From contig FN648462.1 in NCBI GenBank assembly GCA_000310025.1, forward strand, positions 55,801-119,800: 64,000 nt of DNA. Reading direction: 5' to 3'. The DNA is from Ectocarpus siliculosus (Eukaryota; Sar; Phaeophyceae; Ectocarpales; Ectocarpaceae). The notes below the pieces were generated by a model that was not told the DNA's origin, made no database searches, and worked only from the letters and a program-made list of their open reading frames with translations. Shown here in pieces: positions 11,001-22,816 of the stretch. Position 1 is the stretch's first letter; each line of letters starts with the position of its first letter. Position numbers and translations under genes: made by a program.

Positions 11001-14000
11001 TATGGCGATACAGGGTACTCAACAAGTCTGCAATAATCTAAAAAAAGTCGACCGCATTCCGCCCCCTCCACCCCCCCTGCTGTTTGGAAACACCGAAACA
11101 TCCCGGAAACACCTATTATCTAATCGAGAAGCTCCTCAGCTACTTGGCGCAGGGAGTGCTCGCTGACCCCTGTGGGTCGCCTCGGGACGCCGTCGAGTCC
11201 CTCCGGCGGAAGGCCCTCGCCCGCTCGACGGAGACACGACGGCGTGCGACCGCCGCAGCAGAACAGCCTCTCGGAGAAGCAGAAGAGGAAGGAATCAGGG
11301 AGGGGGGAAAGGTGCCAGAGGAGGAAAAGGGCTTCGAGGAAACGGGCGGAGAGGGCGAGGGCGAGGGCGAGGGAGAGGGAGAAAGGCAGGGAGAGGGAAA
11401 GGGGGCGAGACAGGGAGAGGGAGACGGAAACGGAGAGGGAGAAACGGCGGTGGGGGCAGTGCAGGGCGACAGTGGCAGAAATGGACCCACTATCAGGGCA
11501 AGAAGGTCTCCGCCGGACACGAGAAGAGTACACAGCAGCGAAGGACCAACCAAAGAAGAGGCGCTGCCCACAAGCCCAGCGCGGAATCTGCAGCCGCAAG
11601 ACGAGCTGCCGCCGACCCTACCCTTGCCCCCTCCCCCTCTACCTCCTGCGAACGGCCTGGATCCTTCGGACCCTTACGCAACGATAAGGTGCTGCTTGCT
11701 TTGCGTTTTTGTGTGACGGTAAACGCATTCTTTGAGGGCTCTGTGAGAAAAAGCTGTGCACCCCCGTCCATGTTGTCTGTCGCTTCCTTTTCGTTCTCCG
11801 TATTCCTCCAAGTCATGCTTCGCAACAGCCTCCCGACCAACGAGGCTTGCGAGAAAAGCGGGGCGAGGTGTTTAGTGGAGCTAGAGTACGGACTGCCGTA
11901 CACGAAAACCATAAGGTTCTGCGCAAAACGGACATCAGGTTTCGAGTCGAGTTCAAGCCGTGGGTAATCACTCGTTTCGGGCTACAATATGTAACGAACG
12001 TCGGTTCCGCACGGAGTCCTGCGGCACTGCTTTTCGATCTTAATCTTCGCGATCGCCGCGCCAAGTTATGATCATGCCAGAGGTTCTATCATAAGCAAGG
12101 AACACGTGCGAGATCCGCAATAAGGCAGACTTCTCGAGGCTACAGCAGCACGCTTCGTTCTCCCGCCCCTCGTCCCCGCTCACATGTGCACACGATGCCC
12201 TGTATACTGAAAGTCCTTGCCATTCCCCCCCGATAGAAAAAGACGGGAAACCCTCCTCCAAGATAGTCTGTGAAGCCAGAGGAAGTGGAAAGAAAAAACA
12301 TCATGTTGTTAGTGGTGTACCAGAAACCAAAGTTATAGCGAAGACGCAAGCGCTTGTTCAGCACTCTTCAACGAGGAGAAGGGACGTTGGGCTGCCAGTA
12401 CTTCCAAGGGCGTGAAACACGACTACTCCCCCCCCCCCCCACCCCCCGATGGTGCGTCGCCGCCGTGTCACCGCGGAGCAGAAAGCTTCTCAAGCTCGTG
12501 GAAATCCTTCAGCTCGAACTCGCTCGCGACGACAACAACACCGAAGACCGCCGGTACCAGGAGGGAGCCTTTCTTTGCGGAGACCTCCGAAAAAGAAGCG
12601 GCCGCTACGCCGACGGCGACACCACGACTACTACCACCGACCACGCGAAGGGCGAGAACGCCTTCTTCTCCGACAAACGGCCTGGAAACCCTCGCACCCG
12701 CGACAGCACGGTGATTTGCGACGGCGGCGGCGGCGGTGGTGGCGGTTTCCCGTACTTGGGCGCGACGGGCCGGGAAGAACTCAGGCGGTTACGCCTCGAG
12801 AACCGAAACATGCACCTGCTCCTCGTGGAAAACCGGGAGCTGAAGACGCAAATCCGAGAGGAGACCGCCAACGCCGAGCTTGTCCAGAGGGAATTGAGAG
12901 ACAAGCTGGGTAGGGTTGAGGGGAAGCTGGACGAAGTTACCGGGGAGCTCGAGGCGGCAAGAGGGAGGCTGTTGCTGCTTCCGCCGGCGGTGGCGCCGGC
13001 GACGGTGACGGAAGAGGCGACAATTTCGAGGTAGGCCGTCAGAGATCGATCGGATGTTGGAGGTTTTGCTGTGTAGTACAGAGGGACGTTTGGTCCTTCG
13101 ACATGCTATACGCACTAATAGTAACACGATGCCACTCCCCCCGCGTTTCGGCTGCATCGTGTCTTCTTGTGGGCTCGCGAGAGGTACACTGGCGGACAAA
13201 ATCAAGGCCTCGAATCTTCGTTTGAATCACAAGCGAAACCCTCACAATTTCCATCCCATCCCATCCCTCGCCCTTCTCCGACGCGAACGCGTGCTGTTGT
13301 TGCTCTGTACCGCAACGCGCCGTCTCTTGGGCCCCTGCTGCAAAAGCCGGAGCAGAGGGGGCGATAGCAACACCATCATCCCGACTTCGGAGTTGTCTTC
13401 TTCTCCGACGATAGCGACAATGGACTCGGCCTTCGGCACCGACGTTTCAGTCGGCGATGATGGTGGTGGGGGTAGCGATGGTACTGGTAGGGGGGGGGGT
13501 GGATGCAGTTACAACAGTGGGGGTACCGGTAGGAGCAGGGTGACCCCGTTGGACTGGAGGAGGAGGCCCGAAAAGGCGGTATGCCCGACGATGCCGTCCA
13601 AGGACGACCTCGGTCAAAAACACGTCACTGCTACCAAGGGGATGGTGACGGCGACGAAGGGGATGGAGCAACGCGCGGCACAACAAGGTTCCCTCGAAGA
13701 ACAGCGTCATGACTACTACAGCGATGACGCTACGAACAGTGATGACGGTGATGGCGGCGACAAAGAGTTGGAAGAGCTATTCCGAAGGAACGAAAGGACC
13801 ATGCAACAGATTCGCTGCGACCTGAAACTGCTACAATCTGACAAAGAGATTGAGCTCGAGCATCACAACACCAACAACGCCAGCAGCAACGCCAGCAGCG
13901 ATGACAGCGACAACAAAGGTGAACTACAAGTCCACGAGAAACAACAACCACTAAAGGCTGGGGGAGGAACGGCGGAGACCGGCGTTGGGGAGCAACTTCC

Positions 14001-14460
14001 ATCTCGGAGAACGCCTACACAAGCGCTTTTACTTGGCGGAGACAACAGCCAACGTCGGGAAGGGATCATTCAAATCCCAGGGTCAATGCTACAACCTCCC
14101 CAAGGCGAAGTCTGGGAGAGAAACAGGAGGTACCCGTGTTCAGAGCCACCATCCGTTTCCGAGCTTTTGCTGCAGCTCCGGCACGACGATAACGTACGTT
14201 CTTCTTCTCCTGCGGTGCGGTGTAGCGAGGACGGCAATAGGAAGGAGGGGGATGTCGGCAACAACGCTACCAATAGCCCCCCCCATAGAGGACGGTCCAC
14301 GCTGCTAGGAGCAAGCAGCACAAAGGGATCGGACGAGGGAGATTCAACGAGGGGGGGGGGGGGCGGGGGCGGGGGGACGGAGGGTGTTGGTGACGCCGAT
14401 ACGAAGGGCGGGTTAATCACTCTGGTTGCCTCGAATGCCAGGGCGTTGCTCATGTCATAA
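8098..14460 (+). CDS. Leucine-rich-repeat and coiled-coil protein
   Basis: Phase-consistent exons are 8098-8325, 8771-9027, 9494-9662, 9907-10217, 11140-11688, 12482-13030 and 13356-14460. They give about 1055 residues ending at TAA 14458-14460. The second and third exons encode LRRs of the LxxLxLxxN type (VLSLSNN, LRRLYLSNN, LRELDLDGNP) closing with a cap-like end (HRVIRCCPRLRELDG). Exon 5 has an EG-repeat (11345-11450) and a proline tract. Exon 6 has a charged stretch predicted as coiled coil (about 12780-12960; LRLENRNMHLLLVENRELK). Exon 7 is low complexity and acidic. LRRs followed by coiled coil are common in centrosomal, ciliary and phosphatase-scaffold proteins, but I cannot name the orthologue. 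The ATG at 8098 is the first in frame. The 10217/11140 junction is the least certain because an alternative acceptor lies at 11128. Confidence 0.7.
10479..10641. repeat. Tandem duplication, unit about 82 bp
   Basis: Units 10479-10560 and 10561-10641 share GCGACATGCTAGTGCCGTCT and the stretch ending AATCGACAAA. They lie in intron 4 of the LRR gene. Confidence 0.85.
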
Positions 14461-17400
14461 CTCTTGTCTTTTGTCGTACACGCGATTTTTTTGTGATGGT
14501 CATAGACAGACGTGGTTGAATCTTTGTTGCCAACTGTGCGAACCGGAATAATACTTGTCGATGCAAATAAATGCCTTGTCGAGACGAAGCAGAACTTACA
14601 CCTCACCGTGCTTGATTGAGTTGATTGCCCCCCTCGTGGACCGCCGTGCACTGGGTGATGAAGCAGCCGTACCCGGTATCTATGTCGTGCACCGTTCGTA
14701 CCTGTTCGAAAGGGGGGCAAGGACGAGGCAGGGGACACAGGGCTACTCCTATGCCACAATTTTTTAGGGGTAGCAATGAAGAGTTGCTGCAGCCAGCCGA
14801 AGTGCACACTTTAACGCTTGAAACGTCCAACAACTTACTCGCCGTACACTTACACGGTATTCACAGCCTGGGGTATGGGGTGGGTGTGCAACCGACGTTG
14901 ATTGCAACAATTAGTCTAGACACAACTAATGCAACGCCCATCAGCGTGCCTACAGTGTACTTGTTGTGTTGGACCCCAACGAGAAGAAGAGAGGAACCGG
15001 CGAAGGCCACGACGCTACGTTGTTTGTCTGTCTGCAATCAGCAAGAAAAAGTGGAGAGAGTACAAGACCGAATCCCCAAAACGTTTCCGGGTGTTTTCTC
15101 AAGGGAATGTGGCGGAAGTAAGCCAACAAACACGCCGATCGAGGACTCTTCGAACGTTTTAGGTGCAAGAAAAACGTTGTCGACTTGATTCTCTTCTCTC
15201 GTGACCTGATCCAAAGCACCTCCTCCACACAAGAAGAGCTTGGTGTGTCGGCGGAGTACGAGGTGCGATAGAGCGGCGTGTGTGTATGATAGGACCCGTC
15301 TTTGTGCCGGGTAGCAACCCTGTGCGCTTAGCATGGTGGGGACGATTGACGCACGGGAGGATGTAGTCGTTTGAAATAAATGTGCTGAAACAGAAACAAG
15401 AGCTACAGCAGTACTACTGTCGCTAGCTGTGGTTCTTTACGTTTTATACGGAACGGTTTTTAATGTAAAGACAACACCAACAATGCCTATCATTGTTTAT
15501 GTGTGCAAACTTGATGGCCGTGACACGCCTTACATTGCGAGGCGACACCAACGGTCTCATCAAGAAGGCCTTCAGGGGGGACCCGCAACCGTCATAGTCC
15601 CCTCCCGTGCATCCTAAGGATTTGATCAGAAGTGGGTCGACAGCAGTGCCATATGTATGATGTGTATGATGCAAGGTCTCCACACCCATTGAGCAATCCC
15701 CCCATCCGTTTTACTTCGACGATGTTGCCAGATTGGGTCGAAAGGGAGGACACAGCCGTGAAACGACACAACAAAACCATTACTCCCGAACCAGGCAGCA
15801 GGTGGAAAACTATGTAACTTGGGGGTGGGGTTCAAGTTTCAGCAAAAGCTGCTTTGATCTTCCGCTTGCGAAAAAAACAGTGCGGCGCCGGGTCGATTTT
15901 GATCCGCACAAGACCGGACGACTTAAGACGGCAGCGACACCAAGACTCGAAACTTGGGCTGAAGAGCAGCCCTCTGCACCACGATCAGATCCACAGACCA
16001 GACAGGTCAACCATGGAACAACTAAAGAAGTAAAATGGTCCGTGGCATCCGTCACACCGTGAGCCACCCTGATTTCGAACGAGTGAGACCAACGGCTGGA
16101 ACACCACCAAAGATTGGATTCGTTCAGGCATGTTCCTCAAGAAAAAAATTGGCGGCTGACAAGAGAACATCATCAAATGTCGTGTCAGGGGTCACCCCTC
16201 AGAGTGTCATTTGTGTGTTCTGTCCATATATATCCCCCAGCAAGGGTAGATGCCCCAATGCGACCGAATTCTCGACACGTCGCGACAGGCATTGCCCACC
16301 TTCCAGCGTACATGTACGCAGAGAAAAATCGTAGTGGGAAAACTATACAAACTCCGGGAGTAGTGAAAAGTGGCGCGTTCTCGTTCAGTCTTTGCATCGA
16401 GCCCTCAGCGGCACAAAAAAAAACAGGATAAAGCAAAGGTGGGTCGCAAAGAAATACTACGCCTTTGACCACCGAAGCAATGGTACCACTGAAACTACCA
16501 CCATCATCTCCCTTCGAAAAGCAAACTTTATTCTACCTCTACTATCGAGGGGAAATGAGACGACCCCCCCGCTGTTTCTAAACACCACCTTTCTCTATCC
16601 CCGCCCGTCCCCCTCCCAAATTTGTTCAAATTATCGAAAACAAGCCAAGAGAAGAATGACAGCAGCGGAGCTGAAAACCTTTTGGTGCACCCGAGACAAA
16701 GGGTGAGCAGTCAGACAAAGACAGACAGACAGACGTCTCGTGGAGAGCATTAACACAGAGTCGTCTTTAAAACCACCGTCGTTCCGGTTCAAAACCCATT
16801 TCAACCTGGCACTGACATGCGGAAGGGCGGCGACGGAAGTGACCCGTTCCGTCAACGGGAAATCAATCCGTTAATACACCAACCGCATCCGAACTCAAAG
16901 CATGCAACCGCCTCTCGAAGGGGAGGGGGAGGGGGAGGGGGGGGGGGGCACAAACAAAAAGACCTCTCAGAAACAGCTATATACTCAAAAAAACTAGCTG
17001 TCGACAAATGCGACCCTCGCTCCTTGCCCTTCCACCCCTAGCGCGGTTGCTCCTTTGCGCTGCCAGCAGCCTTCCAACAAAGAAGGAAGATAACCACGGT
17101 GTGATGCAAAAATCGCCACGGAGTGATGAGAGAGCTTTCCTTCGACAAGTCAAAAAGCTTCTAAGTGCTGCCTTCTGCGATGACCGGGACAACACATGCG
17201 CGGAGGGAGGAAAAAAACACGGACGCCCCGAGAGAGGACAAAAAAAAATGGTGTGAGAATCGCAAGCAACGGGCGCTTTGATCTGACACGAAGTAACGCC
17301 ATGCGTGCAACCTTTCGCCCCACGGCAGCAGGTACTCGGAGTTCCGCGATTCGACTGTACATGATGAGCACTTCAAAATCACGGACTAGATCCGGATCGC

Positions 17401-17958
17401 GCGGCTTTCACACGTAGGACCACCGTCAAATCTGCATCGCAGACAACGATCGAAGTACTGTACTCGCACCAAATAATCGCATGTGTCGTTCGTGATCCCG
17501 GGCGGAACAAACCCAACATAATGTACGCTGCACACTTACCCTTTGGATGGTACGCCAAGTGTCGCGGCGAAGAAAAACAGCGTCAATCATGTGACAGACT
17601 AGACACAAACCATCCCAGCATCCCCCGTTTGTGTGCCATCGGTTTGCGACTCTCCTACGGCCCTCCCACTCTACCGCCACACACCCCGAGTCGCAGCTCC
17701 ATGTACACACCCAGGAATGACCACACACGTACCAAATACATAGTGGCACGAGAGGAAAGGGCAGGCTATTTTTGAAATCTTGAAAGCTCCTACAACAGAA
17801 CGGTAGGGGTGGTGGAAGGTCGTCAATGCTATTGAGAGCGAAACACAATCCTGCATTCCAGTTTATATTTCCTCGACTCACGCATGCCCCCCCTTATCAT
17901 TCCTCTTTCGTCCACGCTCACCTCGTCAGCGGAAGCTCCCATCCCCGTCTTGATCCCA
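14461..17958. other. Convergent 3' spacer, no gene recognised
   Basis: This lies between the ends of the LRR gene (plus) and the light-harvesting gene (minus). It contains a G-run at 16920-16948 and no open frame with coding character. UTRs must occupy the edges. Confidence 0.5.
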
Positions 17959-20900
17959 TTAGAGGGGGTTGAAGAAGTAGCCGGCCTTGGCCACGCTGTC
18001 GGGGGTCGAGAACGCCTCGCCGAGCTGGTGGAGGATTCCCTGGCCCTGGACGAGGGTCTGGAAGTACATTCCCGTGATGCCGATCATGGCGGTGCGGCCG
18101 TGCTTGATCTCCTGCAGAGTTGGGGGAGAGGGAGAGGATCGGGGTTGGTTCAGAACACCAGGGCCTCCCATGTGAGTTGGGCTTGCAGCACTGTGGCCAT
18201 GTAACAAGAAGATACGAGTTCCTCGTTCAGACTATCCATAAATGATGCGGTCAGGCATTTCCATCGATATTTCACATTAGTGGATGACAGCGGGACTGCC
18301 CTTCAGCCAGATTAGGGGGGTTGGAAATTCAGCATAGATTTGGTCAAGTCTCATCCAGCGAGATTTCACGCTGCGCGTGATGCAGTCTTGCTAGTCGCCG
18401 AAAAAATATACAGCCACTCGTTACCGTTTGATAGAAACAGAGTTTGTTGGACAAATATGTTGGTTTCCTCGTGCACCTTGTGCCTCTGTACAAGCGTACA
18501 CCTATTATAAAACAAAAATATACGCTGCACCACCAAATATTGATACTTTCGAGTTTGGCTAGGGCGCTACAACCCGTGGAGTTTCACGTACCGAACAAAC
18601 ACTGTAGTTTCCACATTGGCGGAAGACAAGGCAACGTCGTGTCGTGGCGCCTGTGGTAATATAGGGGCCCCGGCGGTTCTTTTCAAAAGGTACTTCGTGC
18701 GGTGAGGAGGCGTAAAACTATTCGTACGGCGACGGCAATGGCCTTCGTCGCGACATAGGGTAGTTGTGAGGGGAAAACGCTTCACATTTGCTTTATGTGC
18801 ATGTATGGCTTCTGGTCGAAGCACTCTCAAGTAACGCCAAAAATAGTGCCGGTATAGTATTTTCGGTTCGCACTCGCTGAAATAACCAAAGTCGTTCTGT
18901 ACTTTGAATAGTGCCCAGTGTCCGCAAGAGTACGGAAATTTCTCTGGACACGATCAGCACTACTGCACACCGAACACATAAAACGAGGGTGATCGGGAAT
19001 GAAACAAGCGATGGCCATCAGGTGGTAAAAGATGGGGCGTTTACCAGCAAGAACCAAAGTGATGTGCACACAATTAACCGACCACACCATTACATGATCA
19101 TCACTACGCGTCTGGCCTTGCGACTGGTTATTATCGGACGCAAGTCTGTTCTTCATGTACCAGGTACTGTTTGTTTTGTATGCATACTTTAATGGAGACC
19201 GTCGCAGGATCGTTCGTGTCTAGCGGCGCATGGACACAGCTGTCAACCCGCATCAAATTAGGGTGATTTCATTATGTACTGATGAGTCCGCCTTGGGGTG
19301 ACGTGTAGTAGTGGAGAACGTCCTGCTTCAGCGCCATAGGTGCAAGTTAGCGCACATGCATACCATATTCAACTGCAACAATACAGCTCTCCACGTGCTG
19401 CTGTTGGTGTAATTATGGCTGAACCGACCAAGAATGCCACAGCAACCGTGGTACTTAAGAGAAGCAACGTCGTACCGAGGAGGGAAAAATGCAGAGGGCA
19501 CAGCAATGTTTCGTTCGTGCTGGACCTTACTGATGTTCACGTTGGTTTTGCCCTCCTCTCTGTTTAGATGGGGGGTGACGCATTGCGCATGTTTACCCGC
19601 GGTTGTGCCAACGGTTTGCGAGCCTGTTCACGAGGATCAACACAAAGCAGTTCGAAACCGAGCAAGTCACAGGAGGAGCGAGAAAGCTCAAGGTAGTCAC
19701 GCATGCGTCGCGCAAGACGCTCACACCACACCTCTATATTTTGTTGGGAACAGACGGTGTAAGTATGTGGAAACAAGAACACACGGAAAAAACAAAGGTG
19801 GCCCCCCCCAAAAAGCTCCTGCACAAAAAAAAGGTGAAATCGACAAGGAGAGAAGGAGTCCTGGCAGCAGCCGGCTTCACCACATGCATTGAGCAAGGCA
19901 TACGTATGTAGAGAACAAGAATGATACGAACACGAAACTAGCCCATGTTTGTTGGTCTGACTCAGCATGTACGCATGTTTTGCGCTCCTTGGTTGCATGT
20001 ATTATTCTCCATGGGCAATAAAAAACACACGTTCGAGAAAATTGCATGCAATGACGCAAACATGCACATGTATGTGTGGTGGCTCAAATCGATACCGTAC
20101 ATCCAAGGTAGTGCTTGAAAAGCCTTGCATGGACGTGAAAGTTGTCTCCGCTTCTATGCAGCACGAACAGAGCAGATCGACTGTGGGCTTCACTCAAGAC
20201 AGCACTAGGTTTGATCGACAAGGTAACCCTACCACCGCCTGGAGCCACACACGAGAGAGGCTGAATCAGCATCAGCATGTTCATTCAATTCCCTACGAAA
20301 AACCGGCGTATGGAGGGAGCGCCTACCGCCGCTGCCGTCTTCTCATGATGCATACATACGTACAAAATGCAGGAAAATGCCCAAACCACACGCTCATGAC
20401 GGGTCACACGAGTAGCCGGACACACACAAAGCAAAGCCTTCTCGTCATCGTCTTTACCTGCAGCTGCTTCTCCGCGTACTCCTCCTCGGTGTAGTTAAAG
20501 TTGAAGGGGTTCCAGCGTCCCTCTCCCTGGCCGAGCCCGATGTCTCCCGCCACCCCGCTGTCGCTCCTGATGCTCCTGTTGAGTCTGATGGTCTCGAGGA
20601 TGAGGATAGTCACCACGATCTGGATGCCTCCCGCGTTGGGGATGTTGTCGTACGCGAGGAGGGGGTTCATCTCGGCGAACCGGTCCGGGCCGAGGACGGT
20701 GTTGCCAGGGAAGTGGTAGATCTCGGGGAAAATCCACCCCGCGGCGGCGAGCATGGCGACGCGTCCGTGGGCCAGCTCGGCCTCGCGGTACCACTTGACG
20801 CGGGCAGCGGTGCCCGTGCCCTCTCCCTGCACCCACGAGGGAGGGTTGTTCGCGAACCCGGCGGGGTCGAAGCCAACGTCGCCCACCATCTCGCCGTCGA

Positions 20901-21075
20901 GGCCCTCCGGGTAGGGGTCGATGGGGATCGAGATCGACCTCTCGGGCGTTGCTGCCATGGCGAGCTTTGAGGGTGCGCTGCGCACGCCGGCGAGGGGCAG
21001 GGACGCTCCCGGCACGAAGGCCGAGGCTGGCGCCAGGGCGCACAAGGAGGTGGCTGCTGCGACGAAGGACTTCAT
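17959..21075 (-). CDS. Light-harvesting chlorophyll-binding protein, LHCR type
   Basis: This is a thylakoid antenna protein of the chlorophyll a/b/c-binding superfamily. Its two exons, 20458-21075 and 17959-18111, join in phase 0 and encode 256 residues. Residues 1-22 are a signal peptide ending in ASAFVP, the bipartite plastid-import signature of stramenopiles. Helix 1 (about 97-116) carries [12 protein letters not shown] and helix 3 (from 207) carries [11 protein letters not shown]. These two ExxxHGR/ExxHGR motifs bind chlorophyll and lock the helices together. A hydrophobic helix 2 lies near 150-166 ([15 protein letters not shown]). The [10 protein letters not shown] motif precedes helix 1, as is normal. 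The general look is closer to red-lineage PSI-type LHCR than to fucoxanthin LHCF, but that subfamily call is judgement. The intron is 2.3 kb and has nothing recognised in it. The 374-bp upstream spacer is shared with the DnaJ gene. Confidence 0.93.
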
Positions 21076-21449
21076 TGTGCTGTGGGTGAGATGGTTTGCT
21101 TTATGGAGTCCGGTGCAAACGCGTGGTAGAGTTGCGAGAGCGGGGCGGCTTGTGTGTTTGGTTCCAAGGAAACACGCACATGCTTGAGGTAAAGATATCT
21201 GCCTATATATTCAAGTGACAATATTCCGTTCAAAACTCAAGTAATTTGCAGCAGCCCCGGCAGAGCATAACGCCTGAGGTAGAACTCCTTCTTATTCCCA
21301 TACGCGTCCCCCCCCCATTGCTAAACTAAAGAGAGCTCGTTAGCTTTAGAGCTCGTGTGCTGGTGTGCTGCCGCTGCCAACGCCGTGTTGCAAAGTTACA
21401 AAGCTGACAAGCTCATGCCTGTCACCGAGAGTAGTGGACTTTGACCGTG
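21076..21449. promoter_or_regulatory. Shared 374-bp divergent promoter region
   Basis: This region separates the start codons of the light-harvesting gene (minus) and the DnaJ gene (plus), so it must hold both promoters and 5' UTRs. A TATATAT-like stretch is at 21204-21210. No other motif is claimed. Confidence 0.6.
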
Positions 21450-22772
21450 ATGGACCGTTTTTCTCGCGATAATGGCTCAAGTCGAAGACGAAATGGACAC
21501 AGCAGCGGTGCTGTTCGCAGCGCCATGATGGTGCTGATGCTGTTCACCCTGCTACTGCTACGACATACTTGCTCCGCTGCGGACGGCTTCTCGTCTTTCA
21601 GCTTTGGGGGCATGCCCAGTGGTTTCAATACCAGGGTGGACAATGAAGGCTACTATAAGGTGAGCGGGTCATGGTGTGCCCCGCACGGCTTCAACTTGGG
21701 TCTGTTGTGTTGGCGCACCACTCTCTCCGCACAACACGTGTGGTTCGGCCACACGAGCGGTGATGATGCAACCGCATCATGTTAATATACCACACACCAT
21801 CGACCTGTTCCGCGGCAGAGTTGCGCGAACCATCAGGCCCAACAGTAGCTAGCAGCAGAGATTTATTGTTCCTTTGGCATGATGGCGTACCGTTCAATGC
21901 GGGTGCACCCACTTTCGGTGGCAGAAACAGCCTTATGTTGGTGCCATACAGCAGAGTCAACGCTTGTCGCTTGTCACCCGACGCGGACGTTCGTCAAGGA
22001 CCTGCTGTATTTTCTTGTAGCTCAAGACAAGTTACCACTACACTCCACCGACTGCCGAGACCAGTTGATACATGCCTACGTCCATGAACTCCAGCAGAGA
22101 GACCATCGAGTATCGGCACATCTTGCCTAATTTACCATCTGTCAAGCAGCAGCTAACACGTGAAACAGCACGGCAAGGTGTGTGCACTGCCACGAGCTAC
22201 GGTTGCGACGAATACATACATCCCCTAACCCACACCCACACAGCAGAGATACTTGGTGCAGCACACACAGCAACGTCTTGGTTAGTGGTGTTGAATATTC
22301 GTTGTTGATCGGTAAAAATCGTCAAAACCCCATTGAGGGTTCGCGGGCTACCTACTTGACTGGACCGCAAAGCTTGGTGCAGTAGTTTACATTCCCTACG
22401 GTACGACCGATCGCTTGCCGCCTATGGTTACGCCGCAGATTTTGGAGGTGGGGAAGACAGTGGACGCGGGCTCGATCACCAAGGCCTACCGCAAGCTGGC
22501 GAAGAAGAAGCACCCAGACAAGGGCGGGGACCCGGAGGAGTTCAAGGCCCTGGCGGAGGCGTACGAGGTGCGACGCATTGGGCGTTGTTTTCATGGTTTC
22601 GTGAGGTACACGTACATAACGCTACTGGTGTTGGAAGAGCTAGGTTGCTGGTAGACGCTGCGATCTGTTTCAGTTCGACCCAACGGTGACAGCGAGACAC
22701 CAATGGACCGCACACGTTCCCGTGGCTCTGTGTAGGATGAAGAGGGGGGGAGGGAGGGAAGGGAGGTGGGGG

Positions 22773-22816
<44 letters not shown>

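Noticed and set aside
11120-11599. Minus-strand frame with long Ser/Leu/Pro repeats
   Set aside because: It is the antisense of the EG-repeat exon, and the plus frame joins neighbours in phase.
17008-17256. Open frame starting with a signal-peptide-like stretch
   Set aside because: Only the first 25 residues look structured. The rest is random-like, with A-runs and no splice partner.
20495-21043. Second long minus-strand frame rich in Arg and Pro
   Set aside because: It is the shifted-frame shadow of the light-harvesting exon, whose frame has all the family motifs.
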